Shown: positions 1-6,861, counted from the stretch's first letter. The stretch: DNA of 9,135 bases from Chloroflexota bacterium (GCA_016875665.1 VGPA01000048.1:1-9135), one strand, 5' to 3'. Translations and numbers: made by a program. The notes: generated by a model from the sequence alone, not told the origin.

Positions 1-352
1 GGACGAGATTGGCGGCGGCACGCTCCGCCACGCCCTCGCGCGCACCGAGGAGGAACACCGAGCGGCCGGCTCGCGCCGCCTCGGCCATCAGCCGGTCCAC
101 GATCATCCGGCCCGGCGCCCGGCCCGGCAGCGGATCGCCGAGCACGCGGGACGCGAGCACGATCCCCGTGCCGTCCGCGACCACGAGGTCCGCTCGGCGC
201 GCGATCTCACCGAGGTCGCGGTCGCGCCGGGCGAGCATCACGAACTCCGGGTTGGCCGTGATGACGACGGTGCGTTCGCCGCGATCGAGGCGGGCGGTGA
301 TCTCCGCGGCCGCATCGCCGAGCGTCAGCCGGTCGAAGCCCACGCCGAGCAC
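1..352 (-). CDS. WecG/TagA/CpsF-family glycosyltransferase, N-terminal part (runs off left edge)
   Basis: Translating the minus strand leftwards from about 382 gives an open frame to the window edge that matches this family. It starts VLGVGFDRLTLGDAA, then VVITANPEFVMLARR, LVVADGTGIVLASRVLG, and RSVFLLGAREGVAERAA. Family members transfer a HexNAc (ManNAcA in WecG, ManNAc in TagA) onto an undecaprenyl-PP-GlcNAc acceptor at the inner membrane face, for enterobacterial common antigen, teichoic acid linkage or capsule. The Thr of T-A-N-P-E and the Asp of A-D-G-T-G correspond to the conserved active-site Thr and Asp described for TagA. About 117 codons are present and the C-terminal half is missing. 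The coordinates use the GTG at 352-350, the first canonical start in frame, but it has no Shine-Dalgarno and gives a short N-terminus. An ATT at 382-380, nine bases after a GGAG, is an alternative. It lies just downstream of mreB on the same strand, which fits a cell-envelope role. Exact substrate unknown. Confidence 0.85.
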   Translation of the reverse strand, partial: MLGVGFDRLTLGDAAAEITARLDRGERTVVITANPEFVMLARRDRDLGEIARRADLVVADGTGIVLASRVLGDPLPGRAPGRMIVDRLMAEAARAGRSVFLLGAREGVAERAAANLV

Positions 353-452
353 GTCGGCGCGAGTGGAGGGTTCAGGCTGAATGACGAGCGGCTCCGCCGC
401 GAGGAATGAATCGACGCGGAGCGGAACAGCGCATGCTGTTCGTGATCGAGGA

Positions 453-474
453 GCGGCTCCCGCTAGGGAGCCGC
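453..474 (-). terminator. Perfect 9-bp hairpin over the mreB stop codon, possible U-less terminator
   Basis: The plus strand reads GCGGCTCCC (453-461), GCTA (462-465), GGGAGCCGC (466-474): a perfect 9-bp GC-rich inverted repeat with a 4-nt loop. The minus-strand mreB stop TAG (465-463) lies inside the loop. No T-run follows on either strand, so this is not a classical rho-independent terminator. It could act as a U-less terminator, an mRNA 3'-end stabiliser, or a brake on readthrough into the glycosyltransferase gene. The structure is seen directly; the role is inferred. Confidence 0.5.
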
Positions 475-1488
475 AACGAGGCTGTCGCGGAAGAAGTCGA
501 TGTGCTCGAGCGCGAGGCCGGTGCCCTTCGCGACGCAGTAGAGCGGGTTCTCGGCCACGTAGCACGCCACACCCGTGACCTGCGTGAGCAGGCGGTCCAT
601 GTTGCGCAGCAGCGCGCCGCCGCCCGACAGCACCATGCCCTTGTCGATGACGTCGGAGGCGAGCTCCGGCGGGGTCTCCTCGAGGACACTCTTGATCGAG
701 GCGATTATCTGCTGGAGCACGGGCTCCATGGCCTCGCTGATCTCGTTGCTGCCGATGGTGATGGTGCGCGGCAGGCCGGCGATGAGATCGCGGCCGCGGA
801 CCTCCATGGTGAGCTCCGGATCCATCGGCAGTGCGGAGCCGATCTGGATCTTCACGTCCTCGGCGGTGCGCTCGCCGATCATCAGGTTGTACCGCTTGCG
901 GACGAAGCTCGCGATCGCCTCGTCGAGGCGGTTGCCCGCCGCGCGGACGCTGCGCGACACGACGATGCCGCCGAGCGAGATCACCGCGATCTCCGCCGTC
1001 CCGCCGCCGATGCCGATGATCAGGTTCCCGCTCGCACCGGAGATCGGGAGGTTCGCGCCGATCGCGGCGGCGAGCGGCTCCTCGATGAGATGCGCCTCGC
1101 GCGCCCCCGCGCGGACGGCCGCGTCCTTCACGGCGCGGCGCTCGACGCTCGTCACTCCCGAGGGGACGCAGATCATGAGCTCCGGGTGGAACACGCGGAT
1201 GCGGCCACACACCTTGTCAATGAAGTGGCGGAGCAAGTGCTCCGTGATCACGTAGTCCGCGATCACGCCGTCGCGCATCGGCCGGAGCGCCGCGATGTTG
1301 CCCGGCGTGCGCCCGAGCATCAGCCGGGCCTCTTCGCCCACCGCCACGATGCGCGGCCGCGCGCCCGGGGACTTGTCGTGCGCGAGCGCGACCACCGAAG
1401 GCTCCGTGAGGACGATCCCCTTGCCGCGCACGTACACGATGACGTTCGCGGTGCCGAGGTCGATTCCGATCTGACGCGCGCCGAACAC
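463..1488 (-). CDS. mreB: Rod shape-determining protein MreB (actin-like ATPase)
   Basis: MreB forms membrane-associated filaments that position the elongasome for lateral peptidoglycan synthesis. From the chosen GTG (1488-1486) the protein is 341 residues, the normal size for the family. It opens MFGARQIGIDLGTANV, the phosphate-1 loop. The Glu of LIEEPLAAAIG, near the catalytic position, is present, and the C-terminal adenosine motif GMVLSGGGALLRNMDRLL is intact. The phosphate-2 loop reads IIGIGGGTAEIAVISLGG, where MreB normally has D-I-G-G-G-T-T-[ED]; the Asp is replaced by Gly159 (codon GGC, minus-strand 1014-1012). The frame stays open upstream to 1833, but that part is unlike MreB and lies over the opposite-strand protease gene, so the family start was used. 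An AGG lies nine bases before the GTG, inside a small hairpin. Divergent from the protease gene and upstream of the glycosyltransferase gene. Identity is very secure; activity is less certain because of the Gly. Confidence 0.95.
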   Translation of the reverse strand: MFGARQIGIDLGTANVIVYVRGKGIVLTEPSVVALAHDKSPGARPRIVAVGEEARLMLGRTPGNIAALRPMRDGVIADYVITEHLLRHFIDKVCGRIRVFHPELMICVPSGVTSVERRAVKDAAVRAGAREAHLIEEPLAAAIGANLPISGASGNLIIGIGGGTAEIAVISLGGIVVSRSVRAAGNRLDEAIASFVRKRYNLMIGERTAEDVKIQIGSALPMDPELTMEVRGRDLIAGLPRTITIGSNEISEAMEPVLQQIIASIKSVLEETPPELASDVIDKGMVLSGGGALLRNMDRLLTQVTGVACYVAENPLYCVAKGTGLALEHIDFFRDSLVAAP

Positions 1489-1507
1489 GAGGCTTAGCCT
1501 AGCCTCG
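1488..1507. promoter_or_regulatory. Inverted repeat between divergent mreB and protease starts
   Basis: The plus strand reads CGAGGCT, TAGCCT, AGCCTCG: a perfect 7-bp inverted repeat with a 6-nt spacer, filling most of the 25-bp gap between the two start codons. In mreB mRNA the hairpin ends on the first base of the GTG, and its loop carries the only AGG that could serve as ribosome binding site. In the protease mRNA it sits seven bases before the GTG. It may be an operator or a hairpin that tunes translation. The gap is too short for two separate promoters, so at least one must lie inside the opposite gene. Confidence 0.3.
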
Positions 1508-1513
1508 CCAGGA

Positions 1514-2821
1514 GTGTTGCGCCCGCTCGCGCTGCTGGTCGCCGGGCTCATGGTGGTCACCTGCATTTCGCGACCCTCGCCCGCCCCTCCCGGCACGGCG
1601 ACGCTCACGGCCGGCGTGCCCGAGTGCACCTCCGTTCTGATCGCCGGACAGCACCGGCGCTGCTCGATCCGGGCAACGCTGCGCAACGGAACGGACACGC
1701 CCTTCATCGTCGACCGCGCGGGCTTCCGTCTGCAGGGTCTCGGCGTCCCCGCCGAGGCGCCGTCCGTCGCCGCGCCGGATGAGCTCCCGCGCACGGAGCT
1801 CGCCCCCGGCCAGGAGGCGAGCGGCCTGGTCACGTTCGACCTACCCGTCGGGCGCCGCTACGACCAGCTCACCTGGTTCGGGCATGGCGCGATCGCCGCC
1901 CGGCGTCCGCTGGCGGAGATCTTCGCGGTCGGGGCCCCCAAGCTGAGCGCCACCTCCTTCTCGGTCACGGTGGATGCGGCCGCCGCCGAGACCACGGACC
2001 CGTCCCCGGCGCTCAGCCGCGCCCGCGATGCCGCGGTGGCGAGCCTGCGAGCGTCGCTCCCCGCGGCATGGACCGCGGCGACGCGAGGGCTCGGCCGGCT
2101 CACCGTGGTCGAGCGCGACGCCGGCATCCCGATCAAGGTGCACGCCACGGGCGGTACGTCGGTGCATCGCAGCGGCGGCGCGCTCATCGGCCAGGAGATC
2201 GCGATCTACGTGGCGGAGCCGGACGGCCGCGTGATCTCGCCCGGCGAGATCCTGTCCACCGGTCTGCACGAGCTCGGACACATCTGGTGCTGCTTCGGTG
2301 CCGGCACGGCCGACGCGCACTGGGACAAGGTGCAGGACGACGGTCGCACGCTCGGCCTCAACCGCTACGGCCTCATGAACAGCCCCATCCGCTGCAACGT
2401 CCAGCCCGACGGAAGCCGCATCTGCCCGGACCGCTTCAGCGACCGCGAGCTCGGGGCGCTGGGCTTCACCGACCCGCCGCCGCTTCCGCCGGACCCGTGC
2501 GTGGCCGAGGCCGACGAGCTCGGCGCGCGCGTGGCGCAGCTCGACAGGTCACTCGACATCGTCAAGTCCACGCTCGACGACGTCCGCGCCGAGCTCGCGC
2601 TGCGCCAGCGGGAGCTCGCCGCGTATGACCGGTATCGCGCGAGCGGCGTGCCGCCCGCGCTCTACGCCCAGTACCAGACGACCTTCACCCGGTACCGCGA
2701 AACCGCCGATCGCGAAGCGGCGGCGGTCGCCGCGTTCAACCAGATCGTGCGCGAGCGCAACGGGGTGCTCGAGCGCTACCGCCCGCTCGCCGCCAGGTGC
2801 CTGAGCCCCGGCGGCAGCTAG
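1514..2821 (+). CDS. Secreted HELGH zinc metalloprotease-like protein with C-terminal helical hairpin
   Basis: I recognise no named gene. The 435-residue protein starts with a hydrophobic export segment (residues 4-16) ending VVTC; Cys17 would be a lipobox only if Thr at -1 is tolerated. Residues about 30-130 look like an all-beta domain (SIRATLRNGTDTPF, then ELAPGQEASGLVTFDLP). The putative catalytic domain has HELGH at 252-256 (two zinc His and the catalytic Glu), His269 and Asp267 as possible third ligands, and RYGLMNSPI at 284-292 resembling a Met-turn, then FSDRELGALGF. The metzincin HExxHxxGxxH does not fit, because residue 262 is Gly. Residues about 329-429 are charged and helical, probably a two-helix coiled coil between Cys329 and Cys429. 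Eight further Cys fall in plausible pairs, fitting an oxidising extracytoplasmic location. The GTG at 1514 keeps the signal segment, though AGGA abuts it; TTG at 1517 is an alternative. It faces the propeller gene tail to tail. Proteolysis is inferred. Confidence 0.7.
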   Translation: MLRPLALLVAGLMVVTCISRPSPAPPGTATLTAGVPECTSVLIAGQHRRCSIRATLRNGTDTPFIVDRAGFRLQGLGVPAEAPSVAAPDELPRTELAPGQEASGLVTFDLPVGRRYDQLTWFGHGAIAARRPLAEIFAVGAPKLSATSFSVTVDAAAAETTDPSPALSRARDAAVASLRASLPAAWTAATRGLGRLTVVERDAGIPIKVHATGGTSVHRSGGALIGQEIAIYVAEPDGRVISPGEILSTGLHELGHIWCCFGAGTADAHWDKVQDDGRTLGLNRYGLMNSPIRCNVQPDGSRICPDRFSDRELGALGFTDPPPLPPDPCVAEADELGARVAQLDRSLDIVKSTLDDVRAELALRQRELAAYDRYRASGVPPALYAQYQTTFTRYRETADREAAAVAAFNQIVRERNGVLERYRPLAARCLSPGGS

Positions 2822-2822
2822 A

Positions 2823-2836
2823 GACGCGAGGGCGTC
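2823..2836. terminator. Short hairpin between convergent protease and propeller genes
   Basis: GACGC (2823-2827), GAGG loop, GCGTC (2832-2836) forms a 5-bp GC stem that fills the 13-bp gap between the two stop codons. It overlaps the first two bases of the propeller stop as read on the plus strand. There is no T-run on either strand. It could be a weak bidirectional stop, but a stem this short can arise by chance in GC-rich DNA. Confidence 0.25.
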
Positions 2837-4019
2837 AGGGCAGCCCGACCGCGACCAGTCCGTGGGCCTTGGGCACCGCGACCTTCTGAACGATCTTGCG
2901 TGTCTTCACGTCGATGACGTTGACCATCCCGTCAACGTTGCTCGTCACCAGCACCCGGTCGCCGAGCGGGTCGTACGTCATGTGGAACGGCTGGATCCCG
3001 GTCGGGGTCTCGTCGATGATCCGGCGCGCCTTCCAGTCGACCCACAGGATGGACGAGCCGTCTCGGCCCGCGGCGGCCGAGTAGTGGCTCGAGAGCAGCA
3101 TGATCGACTTGTCGGGCAGGAAGTACTGCCCGTCACGGTTGACCTTCATCGCGTGGAATGGATAGCGGCCCGGGAAGCGGATCTCCTGCTTCACCGCTCG
3201 CTTCTCGGGGTCGTAGACGACCATCCGGTCCGACGGCTTGTCCAGGAACCCGGACGACGAGGACCAGATCTCGCTGAAGTCCGGGGTGAAGTACACGTCA
3301 TGTACGTCGGCCACGTTCACGTTCGTGATCTTGTTCGTCTCGAGGTCGTAGAGCCGGAGGTGGTAGGCCTGGTTCGAGTTGGTGATGGTGAACCAAAGCT
3401 CGTTCGGCTTCGCCGGATTCATCACGGTCACGTGCTGCGGGGCGCCGACCTGGAGCGGCGTCATCTTCCACGTGCCCACCTCAGTCTTGCCGATGAAGTT
3501 GTCGCGCTCGTGCGCGGTGAAGATGAACTTGGAGTCGGGGCTCCAGGTGATGCCGTGCGGCACCTTGCCGACCGGGAACCGCGCGATCTCCTTCATCTCG
3601 ATCGGGTCGATCACGGAAACCTGATTGCTCGAGCGCTGCGCCACCGCGACGTACTTCAGGTCGGGCGACAGCGAGACGTTGTGCGGCCAGCCGCCCTGCG
3701 GGATCTTCTTGACGAGCGCGAAGCCGGTGGACGCGGCCCCCTCGAGCACCCACACCTCGCCGGTGCCGCCCGAGTAGGGGCCCTCGGAGGCGACGAAGAC
3801 GCGGAGCTTGCTTGGGGCCGCGGGAACCACCGCCGCGCGCACCGCCGTTTCGGGGGCGGCGGCGGCCGCGGCGACCGGCTCAGGCTCGGCGTGTGCCTCG
3901 ACGGTCCGCGGCGAGCGGTCGACGCCGACAGCGATCGCGGCCGTGACGAGTACGAGGGTCATCGCCGCGATGACGCCAAACCCGGCGCGTTCCCGTACGC
4001 GATGCATCAAGCGCAACAT
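2835..4019 (-). CDS. Membrane-anchored seven-bladed beta-propeller (YVTN / nitrous-oxide-reductase-N-like), seven-His ring
   Basis: The 394-residue protein has one N-terminal membrane segment (about residues 14-32), an Ala/Pro/Glu-rich linker to about 70, then a propeller to the end. There is no clear signal-peptidase site, so a membrane-anchored extracytoplasmic protein is likely. Blade-like repeats are visible: KYVAVAQRSSNQVSVID, KFIFTAHERDNFIG, ELWFTITNSNQAYHLRLYD, DRVLVTSNVDGMVNVID. Each repeat is preceded by a histidine in a similar place: His113 (WPHNV), 155 (VPHGI), 196 (PQHVT), 240 (DVHDV), 289 (PFHAM), 346 (PFHMT), 386 (KAHGL), spaced 40-57 residues. NosZ binds its CuZ cluster with seven His of such a propeller, and heme-d1 propellers share the fold, but no cupredoxin CuA domain or c-type CxxCH site is seen here. 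Function is unknown; metal binding, ligand sensing or scaffolding are possible. Start: ATG 4019 has GGTGA almost adjacent; ATG 4007 is an alternative. It follows atpC by 88 nt on the same strand. Confidence 0.85.
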   Translation of the reverse strand: MLRLMHRVRERAGFGVIAAMTLVLVTAAIAVGVDRSPRTVEAHAEPEPVAAAAAAPETAVRAAVVPAAPSKLRVFVASEGPYSGGTGEVWVLEGAASTGFALVKKIPQGGWPHNVSLSPDLKYVAVAQRSSNQVSVIDPIEMKEIARFPVGKVPHGITWSPDSKFIFTAHERDNFIGKTEVGTWKMTPLQVGAPQHVTVMNPAKPNELWFTITNSNQAYHLRLYDLETNKITNVNVADVHDVYFTPDFSEIWSSSSGFLDKPSDRMVVYDPEKRAVKQEIRFPGRYPFHAMKVNRDGQYFLPDKSIMLLSSHYSAAAGRDGSSILWVDWKARRIIDETPTGIQPFHMTYDPLGDRVLVTSNVDGMVNVIDVKTRKIVQKVAVPKAHGLVAVGLP

Positions 4020-4107
4020 TTCACCGGCGCAAGTCTCGCCCCTCGCGACCCCTGTCGCAAGTGTCCGAAACGGCTCGGCACTCGAGCGGCAGCGGTACGC
4101 GCTGCGC
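4020..4107 (-). other. Spacer between atpC and the propeller gene
   Basis: This 88-nt gap is the largest break after the atp genes. Besides the hairpin annotated next to the atpC stop, it holds a second small stem, GCGAC/GTCGC (4045-4049 with 4054-4058, 4-nt loop), and a 7-bp direct repeat CGCAAGT (plus strand) at 4028-4034 and 4056-4062. On the minus strand TTGCGA (4060-4055) and GAGACT (4037-4032) are 17 nt apart, a weak sigma-70-like pair that would give a very short leader. A promoter for the propeller gene could lie here, but the evidence is thin. Confidence 0.3.
4089..4105 (-). terminator. Hairpin just after the atpC stop, possible U-less terminator of the atp operon
   Basis: GCAGCG (4089-4094), GTACG (4095-4099), CGCTGC (4100-4105) is a perfect 6-bp inverted repeat that starts two bases after the atpC TAG (4110-4108) on the minus strand. 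No T-run follows. Its place at the end of the operon suggests a role in ending or protecting the atp transcript, but a rho-independent terminator is not demonstrated. Confidence 0.35.
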
Positions 4108-4527
4108 CTACAGACGGCGGCGTTTGCGCTCGGAGACGCGCAACCGGACGAGGGCGCGCTCCAGGGAAGCGCGCGCGCGCGCCTCCGCGGCGGGGTCCGT
4201 GCTGGCGACCGCCACCGCGAGCGCCTTCTGGGCGTTCTCGCGCGCGGCCTGCGCGCGCTGGTCGTCGATCTCGTCGGAATTCTCGGCGGCTTCCGTGAGC
4301 ACGCTCACCCGGTTGTCGCGCACGTCCATCAACCCGCCGAAGACGGCGAGGATCTGCTCGGTCGAGCCCTTCTTCACGCGCAGCTCGCCCGAAGCGAGCT
4401 CGGTGATGAGCGGCGCGTGATTGGGCAGGATGCCGAGGTAGCCCTCGCTGCCGGGCGCGATGACCATGTCCACCTCGTCCTCGTACACCCGACGCTCGGG
4501 CGTGAGGATCTCGAGCTTGAGCGGCAC
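4108..4527 (-). CDS. atpC: F1 ATP synthase epsilon subunit
   Basis: Epsilon is part of the central stalk; it binds gamma, links it to the c-ring, and can inhibit ATP hydrolysis. The 139-residue product has the usual N-terminal beta-sandwich (MPLKLEILTPERRVYEDEVD, then the family hallmark GYLGILPNHAPLITEL around residues 29-44) and a C-terminal helical pair from about residue 85 (SDEIDDQRAQAARENAQKAL). The tail is rich in Arg and ends RKRRRL. Length and order are normal. The start is GTG (4527-4525), two bases after the atpD stop TAG, with AAGGG at the very end of atpD as ribosome binding site, so it is probably translationally coupled to atpD. It is the last atp gene in the operon. Confidence 0.97.
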   Translation of the reverse strand: MPLKLEILTPERRVYEDEVDMVIAPGSEGYLGILPNHAPLITELASGELRVKKGSTEQILAVFGGLMDVRDNRVSVLTEAAENSDEIDDQRAQAARENAQKALAVAVASTDPAAEARARASLERALVRLRVSERKRRRL

Positions 4528-4529
4528 GA

Positions 4530-5945
<1,416 letters not shown>

Positions 5946-5950
5946 GTCGT

Positions 5951-5957
5951 TCCTCCC
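5951..5957 (-). promoter_or_regulatory. Strong ribosome binding site of atpD
   Basis: Minus-strand GGGAGGA at 5957-5951 is followed by ACGAC and the atpD ATG. Its first G is the last base of the stop codon of the upstream nine-codon mini-ORF, so a ribosome ending there would stop on the atpD binding site. Confidence 0.8.
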
Positions 5958-5986
5958 TAGCCCTTGAGCTCGTCGCTCGCGCTCAT
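5957..5986 (-). CDS. Nine-codon mini-ORF between atpG and atpD, possible coupling peptide
   Basis: The atpG stop overlaps an ATG in the pattern ATGA (ATG 5986-5984, TGA 5985-5983). The new frame encodes MSASDELKG and stops at TAG 5959-5957, where the atpD ribosome binding site begins. It has no binding site of its own, so it could be read only by ribosomes finishing atpG. The last ten bases, CAAGGGCTAG, are identical to the last ten bases of atpD. It may serve to pass ribosomes from atpG to atpD, or be a chance ORF. Expression is not shown. Confidence 0.25.
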   Translation of the reverse strand: MSASDELKG

Positions 5987-6843
5987 GCTTTGGAGAGCGC
6001 TTCGGCGCCCGAAGCGATCTCGAGCATCTCTTTGGTGATCCGGGTCTGGCGCGCCTTGTTCGCCTGGAGCGTGAAGTCCGCGATGAGATCGCCCGCCGCC
6101 TCGGTGGCGTTGCGCATGGCGACCATCTGCGCGGAGTACTGCGAGGCCTTGGACTCGAGGATCGCCTGGTACACGGCGAGCTCCACGAGCCGCGGCAGCA
6201 CTCGCTCGAGCACGGTCCGCGGGTCCGGCTCGAAGATGTACTGGACGGGCTTCAGCTGGTCGATGTCCTCATCCTCGGGAACGAGGGGCAGGATCCTGAT
6301 GGTGGTCGGGACCTGGCGCAGCAGGTTCACGAACTTCGTGAACGCGAGGTACACGCGGTCGACGCGGCCGGCGACGAACTCTTCCATCGCGATCCGCGCG
6401 ATCGGGTTGGTGTCCACCGTCGTCGGGCGATCGCTGATGTTGGCGAACTCGGCCACGACGGTCTGGTGCGCGCGGCGCAGCGCCGTGATGCCCTTCCGCC
6501 CCACCGCGATGAACGAGGTGGCCTTCTGCTCGCCCGCCAGACGCAGGGTCTGACGGAGCAGGTTGACGTTCATCGGGCCGACGAGCCCCCGGTCGGTGGT
6601 GACGTGGATCACGAGCGTCCGCTCGGCCGGCCGGTGGGCCAGAAGCGGGCTGGCCTCGGGGTCGGCGTGCGGCGCCAGGTCGTCCAGGATGGTGCGCAGC
6701 CGCTCCTCGAACGGACGCGACGCGAGCGTCAGCGCCTGCGCGCGGCGCATCTTGGAGGCCGCCACGAGCTGCATCGCTCGCGTGACCTGCTGGATGCTCC
6801 GGACGCTCTTCGCGCGCCGGCGAAGCTCTCGTTCCGAGGGCAC
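5983..6843 (-). CDS. atpG: F1 ATP synthase gamma subunit
   Basis: Gamma is the rotating shaft inside alpha3-beta3 and drives the binding changes that make ATP. The 286-residue product is the usual length. It has the N-terminal helix RRRAKSVRSIQQVTRAMQLV and then AASKMRRAQ (about residues 8-35). The Rossmann-like middle part begins LVIHVTTDRGLVGPMN, where many homologues have DRGLCG. The C-terminal helix is MVAMRNATEAAGDLIADF followed by NKARQTRITKEMLEIASGAEAL, the end of the shaft. The GTG at 6843-6841 was chosen because MPSERELRRR matches the family N-terminus. Its ribosome binding site is weak (GGGCGG, about 11 bases upstream), which suggests coupling to atpA translation. The 18-nt gap to atpA is exactly a five-codon ORF plus stop in the same frame. 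The stop TGA overlaps an ATG that opens the mini-ORF before atpD. Confidence 0.97.
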   Translation of the reverse strand: MPSERELRRRAKSVRSIQQVTRAMQLVAASKMRRAQALTLASRPFEERLRTILDDLAPHADPEASPLLAHRPAERTLVIHVTTDRGLVGPMNVNLLRQTLRLAGEQKATSFIAVGRKGITALRRAHQTVVAEFANISDRPTTVDTNPIARIAMEEFVAGRVDRVYLAFTKFVNLLRQVPTTIRILPLVPEDEDIDQLKPVQYIFEPDPRTVLERVLPRLVELAVYQAILESKASQYSAQMVAMRNATEAAGDLIADFTLQANKARQTRITKEMLEIASGAEALSKA

Positions 6844-6861
6844 TTAGTCGACGCCGCCCAT
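6844..6861 (-). CDS. Five-codon mini-ORF filling the atpA-atpG gap
   Basis: The atpA stop TAG (6864-6862) is followed with no spare base by ATG GGC GGC GTC GAC TAA, and then directly by the atpG GTG. The frame is that of atpG, so only the TAA separates MGGVD from the gamma protein. It could promote reinitiation at atpG, or be the remnant of an older atpG start cut off by the TAA. It is too short to judge by composition, and chance is quite possible. Confidence 0.2.
   Translation of the reverse strand: MGGVD

Noticed and set aside
9..380. A 123-codon plus-strand open frame at the left edge
   Set aside because: It is the antisense of the glycosyltransferase gene, whose family motifs are clear on the minus strand.
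372..689. A 105-codon minus-strand open frame overlapping the mreB end
   Set aside because: It is out of frame with mreB, Ser/Arg-rich and without motifs; a shadow of mreB extending into the gap.
406..1497. A 363-codon plus-strand open frame opposite mreB
   Set aside because: Antisense shadow of mreB with repetitive Arg/Asp/His-rich translation.
1489..1833. N-terminal extension of MreB by up to 115 residues
   Set aside because: The extension has no similarity to MreB, is low in complexity, and lies fully opposite the protease gene, whose signal segment and domains are convincing. GTG 1488 gives the normal length.
2835..4019. Propeller gene as a true nitrous oxide reductase (nosZ) or cytochrome cd1
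   Set aside because: The protein ends after the propeller: no cupredoxin CuA domain, no CxxCH heme site, and no nos or nir accessory genes are in the window.
4032..4060. Sigma-70-like promoter TTGCGA-17-GAGACT for the propeller gene
   Set aside because: Matches are only 4/6 and 3/6, and the leader would be about six bases. Mentioned in the spacer entry but not called as a promoter.
2862..4298. A 478-codon plus-strand open frame opposite the propeller gene and atpC
   Set aside because: It spans two real genes and their spacer on the other strand and shows no motif; the minus-strand proteins are clear family members.
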